This document shows positions 12,471 through 23,857 of a stretch of DNA of 64,000 nt, piece after piece. The notes under the pieces are model-generated. The model was given only the letters and a program-made list of their open reading frames with translations, was not told the origin of the DNA and searched no databases. Made by a program: the position numbers and the translations under genes. Within the stretch, counting starts at the first letter, position 1. Each line of letters begins with the position of its first letter. The DNA comes from Ophiodon elongatus (Eukaryota > Chordata > Actinopteri > Perciformes > Hexagrammidae): positions 297,501 to 361,500 of the forward strand of contig JACSYO010000512.1 in the NCBI GenBank assembly GCA_016806645.1. Reading direction: 5' to 3'.

Positions 12471-12680
12471 TAATAATAATAATCATAATAATACATTTTA
12501 TTTGTATAGTGCTTTAAAAGGTACTCAAATGCACTTTGTCATTTTCTCATAGACTTCTATACAATCAGACTTATTTTTTGCAATCAGAGGAGTCGCCCCC
12601 TGCTGGACATGAGAGAGAATGCAGGTTAAAGGTACTTCCGCATTGGCTTCACTTTTCAGAACCGGAGGTTGCCGCACGGC
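12470..12680 (+). repeat. fish interspersed repeat (TCGCCCCCTGCTGG-type tail)
   Basis: An AAT-rich run and ATACATTTTATTTGTATAGT lead into TCATAGACTTCTATACAATC, then GGAGTCGCCCCCTGCTGGAC, GCATTGGCTTCACTTTTCAG and ACCGGAGGTTGCCGC. These blocks occur in this order in a frequent non-autonomous element of percomorph fishes, as I recall. No coding sequence is present. Confidence 0.55.
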
Positions 12681-13000
12681 TCAAGCATTGTCACTCATCA
12701 ACTGCAGGTGTGTGATTTCCCCAGGCCTTTAGGGGCAAGTACTGCTTGTCAGATGGGCGGATCACACCTTTTCTAAAAAGCGTTGATTCAACAGTTCGCA
12801 CTGTCATTGGCTGGCCATGAGGAGCTTCTGAAAGGAGCCAGGGTTTTGGAGCTCCTTGCTTTCCTGCTTCCTTCTTGACAGAGTTTCTGTGTCCCTGTGC
12901 TTTGCAGTGAAACGGTGTGCCTCACTGATGTGTTTTCAGTAGTTCTTGGACAACAATGGAGCTCATTGGCACAGATGAATAAGACACATCAGGCTTTGAT

Positions 13001-13165
13001 ACACACATTCATTCATTCGTGGTTTTGGTCTTCTCATGGGATCGTTGGGAGAAATTTGGTGTTCAGTATCTTGCCCAAGGACACGTCAACATGCGGACTG
13101 GAAAAGAGAGGGATTGAATTGCCAATCTTCCAATTAGTGAACGTCCCGCTATATCTCCTGAGCCA
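13001..13165 (+). repeat. ubiquitous teleost interspersed repeat (CTTGCCCAAGGACAC-type)
   Basis: The copy reads GGTGTTCAGTATCTTGCCCA, then AGGACACGTCAACATGCGGA, then GGGATTGAATTGCCAATCTT and CCGCTATATCTCCTGAGCCA. It is the same family as the copy at 2137-2310. The ORF overlapping it is not a gene. Confidence 0.7.
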
Positions 13166-14302
13166 CAGCCAACGCAGGAAGTTGTCTACAAGTATTTGGT
13201 ATTGTAAGATAGGTCTATGGCTCGCCGTTCAGATGTTAAGAGTTTCAAACGGCCAGTCATGGGGTAAAGTTAACTTCAAATCTGCCGTATGTTCAATTCT
13301 TATGGCCTGCAAACAGCTAAACCAGTGTCTGAGTTTTCCCACATATAGCATTTGAAATTGCTGGTGACTATTTCATTTCTGAGAGGGCCGTGTGCTCAAA
13401 TTGCACTGTAAAGTGGTGTTTCACACCGAACCGAGCCAGACTCTTTTGTCTAGTTGCCACTTTTCTGCAATCTTGCAGGCTGTTCTGTTATTGTTCAAAG
13501 TTCAGTCTGACAGATTGCACTTTCGTGGTGGGAGGGCAACTCATAAAGGGAGTAGGCACACAAGCACACACTGCAATTTCAGAGACTGATTACGGTCAAC
13601 ACGTTGTTAAAATGGCTCAGTCTCTGGGTATTCTGTAAAAGTCTGACTCGGGGGCAGAGCCACGGAGCTATTCTGAGTCAGCCCCAGTCATGTTGTTGGG
13701 CCCTTCGGATAACTTGGCCATAATATCAATGATCAATTTATATACTTGAGCTTAAGTATCAGGGCACTTCGAAAATACAACTTTTGAGGACCGTTTCAAT
13801 GTATTTTACCGTTTCTGTCATTTCCCTCCCTTATCTACTGCGGTATCAATGCAAAATGCTGCTTATGAGGTGTCAATCAATACATTTCCATCATCTAAAA
13901 ATGAGAAATCTTTTGTTCTTTGCTTTTAAATCTGTTTATTCTAAGACAGACAAATCTTGAATAAATGGGAGTCAAATTATAACTGGTCCTGGGTCAGGGG
14001 GTGGGATTTATTGAAGATAACTGTGATATTAAAAAAAATAATATTGATGTTATGTTAATAATACACACAGCACCTTTTAAATCCTTTCATATATACAGTT
14101 ATGGTTACAGACTCTCTCTTCACCACCCTACACTCATTTTGAGTATAATTTGCCAAAAAAAGAGACAAAGCTCACAATAAACAAAGTTAAAGATGAATTT
14201 GACTCTTTTTTTTTTCCATACATATCCCGATCATATTTTTATCGTGAATTCCTCTGGCCGGGATCATGGCATAGTGAAAATCTGATATGGTGACAGCCCT
14301 AC

Positions 14303-14486
14303 CTGGGTCCCAGCTCATCCTCACACCTCCAGGTGAATTCCCCGAAGCTCTCGTAGCGCTGGTTGTAGTGGTAGAGCACGCGGTGGAGTGCGGGGGTGCC
14401 CAGGTCCATCAGGGTGTTGTAGGCCGTCTGCTGCTCCTTCCCACTGGTGTAGCCATTGAACAGGTTGTAGATCTTGTCGGATATTT
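14303..14486 (-). CDS. astn1: astrotactin-1, internal coding exon (annexin-like domain, first part)
   Basis: The exon is 184 bp, with an excellent acceptor (CCCTTTTTCAG) and donor GTAGGG. It starts with two bases completing Glu and ends with AG of a split Arg codon. It encodes ISDKIYNLFNGYTSGKEQQT, then AYNTLMDLGTPALHRVLYHY, then NQRYESFGEFTWRCEDELGP. The match to the vertebrate ASTN1 C-terminal domain is nearly residue for residue as I remember it. The YNTLMDLG-P-LHRVLYHYNQ stretch is ASTN1-like. ASTN2, as I recall, diverges sharply here. This exon is the main evidence for choosing astn1. Confidence 0.95.
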
Positions 14487-16232
14487 CTGAAAAAGGGCAA
14501 ACACGGTCATGGGGGTCAACATGAGACCACTTCGCACAGTATCGCGGCGGCCACTAATGGCGGTCGGTTTGTGCTACTCACGGGCTGCAACTAACAAATG
14601 TTGCCATTATTGATTCATCGGCCAATCATATGGTCCATAAAATGTCAGAAAAAAAGGCGGAAAAACGCTGATCCAAATTAAAATAAAGCTCAAGGTGACG
14701 TCTTCAATCGTCTTCTTGTGTATGAACCGCAGTCCAAAACCCAAAGATACTCAGTTCACCATCACATGAAGATGAAAACAGCAAAACCTCACTCGAGAAG
14801 CTCAAACTAGAGTCTTTTTTGACGATTAAAAAAGATAAAGAAACAATAAATAAACCTTTACTGTAGCAAAGGTAAAGAAGCACTATACTAATTCTTATTT
14901 CCAATTTGTATTTGTGAATTAAATTTATCATTTAATGATTCTGTTCATTATGTCTGAAATTTATCGTAATGAGTCATTTTTAAGTTTCTTTTTATGTTTC
15001 CTACAGAAATGACGTTGCTGCACATCACCTCTTCTGTACCTCCTAAGTTTCCGTAGCTTCCGTTCTCTTGTGAGTGTGAGTGTATGGGCAGAGCTTATTA
15101 CAGCCCTGCGACAGCCACGGATATCAGATTTTTGTCTCTTTTTTTTTTTTGTCAAAGCATTGGATTTATCAATTGCTGTCGGGATAAAAAAATAATTTCA
15201 ACAGATACAGCAACAATATTTCAAAACTAAATTACCTACCCTAACTCTAACTGATCATCAAAACAGTTGCTGAGTATTTTTCTGTCTATCTCACCAATCA
15301 ATCAGTCGACCAATCGGTTAGAGCGTAATGTCCTTTGTGGAGAACTTTTACCACCGAGTAGGTTGTCTCCATTAGTGTAAATGAGACGCTCTCTCCTTCG
15401 TCTCTTTCTACTGCAGCCCCACTTTGCATTTTAGATTAATAAGACAGATGTGCTTCAACATGCATATCCAGACATTTATAACATTTAAAACCAAAGTGTT
15501 TTTTCTTCACATGGGAAATGGTGTTTTTTAATGAGTTAAGGAACTTATCCACCTGTCTTGGTTATCAAAATCAATATAATCGGTTTAAAAACAGAGCCAC
15601 AGAGAGGACATATTGTATTTCCCACCATTCATCTGTTTTCAGGCATTACAATAAACAGTATAAGCCGGTAGTATCACTTCACTGGTTGGAGCACCTTTGG
15701 ATGGTGATCCGCAATCACATCTTTGCTGTAAATCTCGCACTGGTTGAGACACGATTTTGACTTTCAAACTTCTTTAATTTTTCGACTATATGGAATAACA
15801 ATTTTTTCTTAGTCAATATCCTCATGGAATTGTGATTTACAGTGTCCATAAACAGTCCTATTCCAGAGGGGGAAACTCTCCCCGTGACTTTATGACTCGC
15901 TCTATGAACTGATCGTCAACATCTGTTTTGTGAGGTCTTGAAACATAACTGCAAACAGAGAGAACAAAAAACGTCTGTCCTTTGAGTTAGCTACTCTTGT
16001 ATTTTGTTACTAAAAAATTGAGAAACTTTATCTCCCCAATATCATCTCTGACTGACTACAGTCCTTAAACCCAGTCAAATTCATACGAATGTGGGCAAAC
16101 ATGTAGACGTTGAAGCTCCCCAATCACCTGCAGGCACATGTGCAGCGCTGGAACACAAAAGCCCATCCCTGTGAGCCACCTGCGATGATCGCCACTCCTG
16201 GAAGATGACTCACCTCTCTTGACTTTCCTCAC
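14487..16232 (-). other. astn1: astn1 intron (1.7 kb)
   Basis: It is bounded by donor GTGAGG at the 16233 side and acceptor TTTTTCAG at the 14486 side. The content is AT-rich unique-looking DNA, with an A/T-rich middle (14700-15200). I see no repeat or gene to name. Confidence 0.85.
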
Positions 16233-16333
16233 CTTGTGCTTTGACGTCATCCACAGTTGGACACGGCGTTTTGATGGTGACCTCACTTGGACTGGAACGG
16301 CGCCCTGTGTTGTCTACCGCCCACAGCCGGAAC
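16233..16333 (-). CDS. astn1: astrotactin-1, internal coding exon (end of FNIII, start of annexin-like domain)
   Basis: The exon is 101 bp, with acceptor GTCTAG and donor GTGAGG. It carries one base to complete Met, then 33 codons, then one base opening a Glu codon. It encodes FRLWAVDNTGRRSSPSEVTI, then KTPCPTVDDVKAQ. The LW-VDNTGRRS-PS-V block is the F and G strands of the FNIII-like domain. KTPCP--DDVKAQEI begins the annexin-like C-terminal domain. No internal stop is present, and frame and phase agree on both sides. Confidence 0.93.
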
Positions 16334-17004
16334 CTAGACACACGTGTGAACACACATGAAAACGGATTAAAAAATCTGTTAGCTGATTGCGACTGATGAA
16401 TCTTAAATCCGTGGTCATATAGAGACCCCCCCCGGCCTCCCCTCCCCTACACACCCCCCAGCAATTGGAGTTTGGTGAATCTGCTGTACCGGCATCTTAT
16501 CATCCATTCATGCAGTGGTTCATTATTTTTAAAAGGCCCCCTTTGGAAAACTGAAAGCTTGCATTACCAATGCATGACTTCCACTAGTGCCAGACTGGCA
16601 ACAAGCACTTCCTTCACAGGGCTAATGACCTGTCAGTTCGCTGAAGGAATATCTCCACCTAGTGAGCAAACTGCGGACTGCATCCACCTGCAAGCACTTG
16701 CAAACGGTGGCAAAAGATGCATCCCATTTTCATCATCGGCCTGGAGACGTACGGGGACGTTTTACTCAAATTGCGGCTACAAATACACGTACGCGTTACA
16801 GATTTGCACACCCCACCCAAGGGAGACACTTGATATTTCCCGAGCGACACACTTTAATCCTCTCCGAGCGGTGTGAACTGTGGCAGCTGCAGAGTTTGTT
16901 TCCTGTGCTATGCTTGCATACTGACATGTGCACGCCGCCCTTCTCCCCACACAGTACATTTCCCCCCTACTCTCACAAAGCACCGATCCCAAGCCTTGTT
17001 AGGG

Positions 17005-17045
17005 CTCTGCACACTCCGTATAGAAAATATACGGAGTGTGCAGAG
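17005..17045. repeat. perfect 17-bp hairpin with 7-nt loop
   Basis: The arm CTCTGCACACTCCGTAT (17005-17021) pairs with ATACGGAGTGTGCAGAG (17029-17045) without mismatch around the loop AGAAAAT. After one G:A mismatch, two more G:C pairs extend the stem. It is intronic and sits next to no recognisable element. Confidence 0.95.
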
Positions 17046-17958
17046 ACCCCGGAGGGAGCGACGACGCCTCGGCCCGGCTCGGAGAGAAGAATGAGCTGCC
17101 AGACAGGATGGAGAGAGCGGGAGCCCCGCTGATGCCAGGATTAAAAGGGCATGTGTCGCTGCTCGCTCAGCCCCCATACATCCAAACTGTTTTTTCCCCC
17201 TCTTGATCTTTTTCTCTCACTCGCTCCCCTTCTTTTTTTTCCCCCTTCCCTCGCCCCCAAACTTTGCCTCCGCTCCTCTATGTTTTTTCTGTCTCTCTCC
17301 ACCTTAATCTGCCTCGTTTCCTCTGAACAAAGTGCGCGCGGCTTCCCTCCTGGCAGGCCGTCTGTGAGATAAGTGTCAGCATGTGTACGAGAGCATCTGG
17401 TGTGGTTACCGCATCACGTTGTTAAAGTTCCTCGCTGAGGCCTACACAGACAGAACACATTTGGATGCAACATGGAGTAAAAGCCTGTTTGTTTTTATTA
17501 TTTTTCATTGTCCTCTAATTTTTATCTAATGTCTTTGTGGGGACTACAAACGTATTTCAGATTCTCCTGATTTAAATTCTACTTGCTAATACTAAAACAG
17601 AACCTAACCTCAGATGAAACTGTTACCTTAAGGACTGGCTCTGAGATAACCCTGAATTACCTCGGTCAGTAAACGTGTCACATCACACACATGCAGTTAG
17701 TGGTTAGTACAATATGCGAGAGGTCTTCCTTTGGGGAAGAAAACGTGTTATTTCCTATAGGACTATAAATACATGTAGAAAATATATTTAACTTTTGACT
17801 TGGCCTGTATTTGACACACTGGTCTTGTTTGGCTTTAAGCAAACATACGCATAAGCATATCCAATTACACAGAATAAGTCAGGTTCTGTAGATTGTAGGA
17901 TTGAACTAGACTTACTTGATTGGGTTGACGCAAATGAGCCAAGATGGTTCACTAAGCC

Positions 17959-18574
17959 CATAGACTGTACATAACAACACCATGATGTCACCCGTTGGTT
18001 TGTGGACTACCGTTTTTAAAGTTTGGCATTTTGGCTGTCGCCATCTTGTTTCTATTTTGACGAGAGGGTGGAGCTGGGGAAGTATACAAATGTATCTATC
18101 CTGATTTACAGGTCGCAGTGGTAGCAAACCATCATCATAAGGTAGCCGCGCCCTAAAGCGCACCCTGCTTTATGGTCTATTTGACTCTAAATGGGACCCT
18201 GACTTACTAAATGAACATCATGCTGGATTGAAAAAGACTTGAAACTAGTGATTGAGACCATAAACTCCTGTTTACAATGTTTGAGGTAATAAATTGAGGT
18301 AATAAATCAAGTGAGAAGTAGGACGTAACCTGGATCTTACGCATCAATGGGACTTTGGAGAAAGTGCACAAGCACTTACTTTAGCCCCGCCTCCCAGCCA
18401 CTAGGTCTGGGCTCGCTCACATAGCCAACAAGCTCACAACTTTTAGGACATAATGATAAGGGCTACTTAAGTGTTCGCACTGGAATTTTTTGTATTTATA
18501 TATATATATACATATATGTATACATGTATGTACTGTATATATATACATACATGTAAATATGTATATATAAATAT

Positions 18575-18652
<78 letters not shown>

Positions 18653-18802
18653 CTTTTTAAGTTAAATCAACTTTCCAGTGCGAACACTTAAGTAATATAT
18701 ATTCACTGAATTACTCGTCAGTGTCTCTTTTCCAATGTAAGTCTATGGGAAAAGAAAATTCTGGCCCGGAGACTACATACTCTTTTTTTAATACAGTCTA
18801 TG
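17959..18802. mobile_element. non-autonomous DNA transposon with CATAGACTGTA ends (family R2), interrupted by a MITE
   Basis: The left end is CATAGACTGTACATA (17959). The right end is ATACAGTCTATG (18791-18802), its inverted complement. The body carries R2 blocks also seen at 12265-12470, a GTTGGTTTGTGGACTACCGT block near 17994 and GCCATCTTG at 18042-18050. Similar CATAGACTGTA ends appear near 24650. There is no transposase ORF. A smaller TA-flanked element (18466-18692) is inserted within it. Confidence 0.65.
18466..18692. mobile_element. MITE with 20-bp perfect TIRs and TA target-site duplication
   Basis: The left TIR CTTAAGTGTTCGCACTGGAA (18466-18485) and right TIR TTCCAGTGCGAACACTTAAG (18673-18692) are perfect inverse complements. 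TA dinucleotides flank both sides (18464-18465 and 18693-18694). TA duplication is typical of Tc1/mariner-type elements. The 227-bp interior is almost entirely (AT)n/(ATAC)n microsatellite, so the element has either captured or expanded an AT tract. No coding capacity. Confidence 0.8.
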
Positions 18803-18894
18803 TACATCAAAGGTACTATGTGTTTGGTTTGAAATATTTCAAGTTTCTACCAGTGTACATGATTTGAACCTGGTTGTGATGCTTAATGGAGTAG

Positions 18895-19095
18895 CCTACT
18901 CCATGTTAGGGAAATTTGCTCATTTGGTATCTCACCCAGATATACATCAGAAGATCAATGTAGATGTTCTCTCTGTTTCTCAAGACAGCTTGCTAAGTGA
19001 GGTGTGTAACGTTAGCCTAGCTTAGTGCAGAGTTTGTTTTATGATAGCTAGCTAAAAAAACTGAAACAAACAGCACAGGAAATCCCTGTGCCTTC
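18895..19095 (+). repeat. teleost interspersed repeat fragment (TTAGGGAAATTTGC-type)
   Basis: The blocks TTAGGGAAATTTGCTCATTT, then TCAGAAGATCAATGTAGATG, then GTTAGCCTAGCTTAG and CTGAAACAAACAGC follow a common fish repeat. The copy is degenerate and non-coding. Confidence 0.5.
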
Positions 19096-19963
19096 TTTGG
19101 CAACTTGTTTTTGGTCAATAAATTGCTTGTGGAAGGTAACGTCTTTGAAACAAAATCTCAACAAAACATGCCACTTTGGAGATGTTGGAAGACTTTGATG
19201 GAGTTAGTCAATACTGCATTTTGTGCTAACTTTAGCTATAGGCTAAACACATTACAAATGCAAAGAAATCTGTTTGTTTTTTGCTAGCTACAGCTAATTT
19301 CTGCTAATATAACCTGTTTTTGGCAAATTCACTACTACAGTGTCCCAATTACATACTGCATTGCACATTGCTCTACTATTAATATTTATAGTATACTGTT
19401 TTTGCAGTTGTTATACAAGAAATCAGCATATTCTGACAGGAAATGACGTAAATCAAACTGCCACTTTGAATGACGGTGACGATTAAAGTAGTTGGAGAGA
19501 AAAGCAAATGTTTTCCAAAGAGGATTTCTTGTTGGTTCTCAATGGTCTTTTCTGGAGCTGTCTCACCACATTCACAATTACTCTAATCTTTTCCAGCTGT
19601 GAGTACAGAAGCGCATCCATTTCCTTAACGCAATGCATTGTGGGACAATACTTTTCAGAAGCAGCACACTCAAAAAGCAAGTGTTTTTAGACTGCATCGG
19701 GGATTTTTGAAGATATTTAATTTAGGCACAAACACAATACATACTCAGAACTTGCTTGGAATCAGTACATTGCATAGAATTGGAACAATTTAGTCAAATG
19801 TGCGAATAAAGCAAGGCAGATATTTGCTTTTTCTTCAATCTAAACCCATCTGACATGTGCAGAAAGTTCTTTGAGAACTAATTGGGACTGAGATCTGGTT
19901 ACCGGGTCGGTTTAGCTTGTTTGTTTGTTCATGAGAAAAAAAAGACAAAAAAAAGTTACTTAC

Positions 19964-20099
19964 ATGTATGTGGTGTCAGGCTCCAGGCAGCGGATGATCA
20001 TGCTGATGGACGAGGACAGGAGGTTGGGGATGTCCCCTAACATCACGCATGGAGACCTGGCCCCTGACAGGATGTCGTCCACGAAGCTCAAAAGGGTTT
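19964..20099 (-). CDS. astn1: astrotactin-1, internal coding exon (second part of FNIII-like domain)
   Basis: The exon is 136 bp, with a strong acceptor (CTGCCGCAG) and a consensus donor GTAAGT. It starts with the last two bases of a Glu codon, has 44 codons, and ends with AT of a split Met codon. It encodes TLLSFVDDILSGARSPCVML, then GDIPNLLSSSISMIIRCLEP and DTTY. The LEPDT-Y block is the FNIII strand E to F turn ahead of the tyrosine, and SFVDDI-SGA-SPC is an astrotactin signature. The segment after SPCVM (LGDIPNLLSS) differs from the human sequence as I remember it, which suggests a variable loop. It lies 24 kb from the preceding exon. Confidence 0.93.
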
Positions 20100-21999
20100 C
20101 TGCGGCAGAGAGAGGAAGACACATCCGTGTTGAGAAGTCATGAGTCACCCGAGGATTTCACCCCAAAGGGATTTATGTACAGTTTGAGATGAGACCACTT
20201 GAGATGTAACGAGTCGTAGTTTAGGGTTGTAAAAAAGGTGTTTTACAATTTCTTGCCTGCTATTTTCTTCACCTTCTCTTTGTAATTTACCATTAGGTAA
20301 AAGCGCCATTGAGCTGTTATTTAAACTTGACAACTTATCAAACACTTGTCAGTTTTACTGCATCTTACCAAACCAGAAGGTTGAGCAAATGTAAACATGG
20401 ATTTTGTGAATTCAAAAAATGTTGAGGTACTTTGAGGTAAGATAAGGGCAGCTCTGCTGAACCTCCCCCGGGCTGAATAAAGCATTTACAGTACAGCTCC
20501 CCGCTGTACTGAGAACAGACATATTACCGTAATGTAAAACAGATACTTTTCTCTACCACAAAAAAAAACGTTTTGAGTACAGTATGTACTTGTCGGGCCT
20601 GTCCATGAAAATGAAAAGGTTAGGGGCTGTTTTACAGATTTCTAGCTCGCTAGCGCTAGTGCTGAGTTTTCTTTCTTTCTTAAAGTCCCAGTGAAATGGC
20701 AGTCAGAGTGTCTTTATCTTCGTATTGTGATGTATTCCCCGGTGAAACGAAATATTTGAGCGGTGCACGACTACGCAAGGGATTTAAATCAAATCCTTCG
20801 CATTTGATTGGACCGCCAAAACGTGGGCGGGATTAGAACCCAGAGCGATATAGCGAGAGGACTGCGGCCCAACACACAACTTCACTAAAAGTTGCAGGTT
20901 GATTAATAGATGGATGAGATGATGTTATTGATTGAAGTTGGTTGGTACTAGCTTATGTAAGCACACGTCATATTTTGTTTCACAGGAAGAAAATATGATT
21001 GTATTTTGTTGTTAAGAAATCTATATTTTGCATGTTTATTTTGCATACATTGTTAAAAAGGTACACAATATGACCAGGGATGTGATCTAAAAAGTGTTAT
21101 AAAGGCAGAGAGTATGTTAATGTTTGGTGCAGATTTCTGTGACAATGAGATTTTATTGATCAGATACACACATGGTCAGCTAACAGCAGTAATCACAACA
21201 TGGATCACATTTGCCAAGAGAAATAAAATAGCATCAGCCATCAACTTTCATTTACTTTAGAGTAAAAAAAAAAAGAAGAACATTGTGTTCGGTGTCACGA
21301 TGATACACGCAGGTCTTTCAGTTTCACGTTCATGTTCCAGGGCACCTTGACAGTCATTCACTGTCCACCCACTTTTCCCCAGCAGATTCAAAACCCCAGT
21401 CTTCACCTTAAAAAACCTTTCTCTCACCTCGAGGTCCACCTCCCCCACCTTTTGCATAATCCGTGTCTGCAAATGTCTTGGTGTCTAAATAAAAACTTGA
21501 CGTCATTTTCAAGGTCATAAAAACAACACACACCATCACACACACTAAATAGGTGTCAAAACATAAAAATAAAAAAACACTAATTTGAATACATGCGCAA
21601 CATGATTAAAAAAGGGATTTTGGGCAAAGAATCATTGGGAAGTTATTTTTTTTAAACATTCAGCATTATCTAACAGACAAAAAACACGTAAAAGAAGTGG
21701 AATTCAATAAAATAATACAATATTTAGTGCTTGAACACAGGTAGATTGGGCATACCACCTACCCAAATATAAGTCCCTGTCCATCTTGCACAAACAGGCT
21801 GCAGCCAGTCATGTTACGATCTTATTTATCTATGGCAATAACTAGCGAGGTTTTTTGTTCCTCGACTTTTGCCTGAAAGGCAGTGCCCTCTTTCCGGCAA
21901 TAGATGCATTTCTCTGGAGGGACACAACCCAGGGGCCACATTTTTGCCATTATATGTCAAATGACGATGTTTAAGAGCCAAAAATAAGTTTTATAAATA

Positions 22000-22405
22000 C
22001 CTCTCATATCAGTCTTTTATCATACTTGTAGAAACGCACAATGCCACGTGTGTTTCTACAACCCATTGGTTGGGTTCATGCAGCAAAACTACTTGGCTAA
22101 CTTTGTAAAAAAGATCCTTGGTTTGTCTTAAAATAATAACGTAACAGCTTAACGTAATAGGCGTAACAACGTAACTTGCGTAAATAAACCACAACCTCCC
22201 CTAGCAGACTTTCCTGCATGATGTTATGGAACAAATGTAAAATCAACATTTACTTTTAGTTTCACAGAGGACAGGAACAGCGGTATCCTTGGTGAAAGTC
22301 CTGTGTTGGACCCACCCATCCGCCCCTGACCTCCTTATTACGTGGACTTTGTCGGTCTTCATGCTACGTCACCTGACTTCGTCCTTTGCTCCCGTCACAA
22401 TTACG
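22000..22405 (-). repeat. dispersed repeat family R1, copy 3 (inverted)
   Basis: Read on the minus strand it gives ACGGGAGCAAAGGACGAAGT and CAGGTGACGTAGCATGAAGA, matching the 9555-9620 part of copy 1. On the plus strand GCAGCAAAACTACTTGGCTA and TTGTCTTAAAATAATAACGT carry the flanking part of the same element. It is non-coding. Confidence 0.6.
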
Positions 22406-23432
22406 GATTGAGACAAAAAGTTTGAAAGTAAAACATTACAATATTCCATCATCCAACATTTCTTTTGACAATGGCACCGTCTTCAGAATCAACTCGGGGA
22501 ACAGTGAGATCCCTTCCCATGGTATCCAGCTAATCGTGCACATGCCCGACTAAAAATGTGAAAAGCGAACGTACCAGGCACTTTATTAAACTTCGTCGGC
22601 AACAACACACCAACTACGTCCGCAAGGCATCCCCAGACGGAGAGGATGTCTCCGGCGTGATGTTTATTTACACGTTCTGTCCGCGGCCAAGGCACCGCAG
22701 GGTTTTAACAAGTGTTGATCGACGGCATCCAGACCGCCGTTGCCTCTAACAGGTGCAACGGTTTCAAGCCCTCTTAAGGAGGAGGGTCCGAACACACCGC
22801 CGGTGGAGAATAAAGCAGCACATTCACTCTCGGCTGTTTTTATACTTTATAAGGGGAAATGCTGTATTTTTTCTTTTTTTTACTCCACTGCTTTTATTTC
22901 ACAGTTAAAGTTTAAAGATTTGAACATTCAAAACATGTGATCATCTTAATACCTTATGCATTATTAGAGCTACGTCATCCAACTGCTGCTCATGTGCATC
23001 AGAAATCATCATCCAATAATCCAATAATAACAATGTAGCCTGCTTATACTTCTGCACTGTTAAATGTTGAATGCAGGACATTTTGTTTTATCCTGTGGTA
23101 TTATACCTAAGTAGAAGGGATAGAGGATACAGTGTACCCACCTGCCAACACATCACTACACCGCTGAATGAGGGATAACACCTGTATACACCTGAACCTC
23201 TCAACATGAGAGAGAGAGGGAGAGAGGCAACCCTTCGACCTCCTCCTCCACCTCCTCCTCCTTCGTCACCTCCTCTTCAGGGCTTCTTTTACCCGCTGCC
23301 CTAGGCTAGTGGTGACACATGCTGTGTTTTCCCAGCTGGCACTGCGTACGTCAAAAAAGTGGCATTTGGCCACCGAGGTGTGCGTTTTACAACATGAAAA
23401 AAAAAAATCCCTCTGCTTGGAAAATCCAAGTC

Positions 23433-23433
<1 letters not shown>

Positions 23434-23476
<43 letters not shown>
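23434..23476. repeat. (GT)n microsatellite
   Basis: A GT tract of about 36 bp, then a few imperfect units. Confidence 0.9.
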
Positions 23477-23779
23477 CGCGTGAAGTGATGGGTGCTCTGA
23501 GGTGGTCATCTGCGACCCCTCCGCTACACAGGCAGTCCCTGTCCGCGCGTATTGACACAACATGTGTGTGAAGTGACGGATGCCCCCCGAGACGGTCACC
23601 TACGTCACGGTCTACGTGTGAGTGATGGATGCTCAGAGGTGGTCACCTGCGTCTACGCCGTCGTAACCCTCGGCCTCCGTTTCACCAGCTGGTAAACAGC
23701 CGGCCGAGTGCCACGGAGTCATGGGGCGGAGGGGGGAGCGAGCTCGGGGATGAAAAAAAAAAGAAGGTGTGCAGCAGCT

Positions 23780-23782
<3 letters not shown>

Positions 23783-23853
<71 letters not shown>
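23783..23853. repeat. (GA)n microsatellite
   Basis: An uninterrupted GA tract of about 70 bp. On the coding strand of astn1 it is a polypyrimidine (CT) tract within the 24-kb intron. Confidence 0.95.

Positions 23854-23857
<4 letters not shown>

Larger units (their letters stand above)
3021..14302 (-). other. astn1: astn1 intron between the penultimate and last coding exons (11.3 kb)
   Basis: The donor is GTAGGG at the 14303 exon end and the acceptor is CAACAG before 3020. No internal exon is needed, because the flanking exons join in phase. The intron holds the three-unit tandem repeat at 3646-3928, microsatellites at 5205-5228, 7412-7446 and 9008-9044, a TA/TC-rich tract at 7545-7600, and a series of fish interspersed repeats between 9460 and 13165. 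ORFs such as the 132-residue one at 4348-4746 (minus) have no recognisable domain. Confidence 0.85.
16334..19963 (-). other. astn1: astn1 intron (3.6 kb) with nested transposons
   Basis: It lies between donor GTAAGT (after 19964) and acceptor GTCTAG (before 16333). It contains the hairpin at 17005-17045, a C/T-rich tract at 17180-17330, the nested elements at 17959-18802 and a repeat fragment at 18895-19095. No exon is detected or needed. Confidence 0.85.

Noticed and set aside
17005..17045. Hairpin as a bona fide microRNA gene
   Set aside because: The stem is only 17-19 bp, shorter than a usual precursor, and the sequence matches no microRNA I know. It is reported only as a hairpin. The known ASTN1-intron microRNA miR-488 was looked for and not seen in this window.
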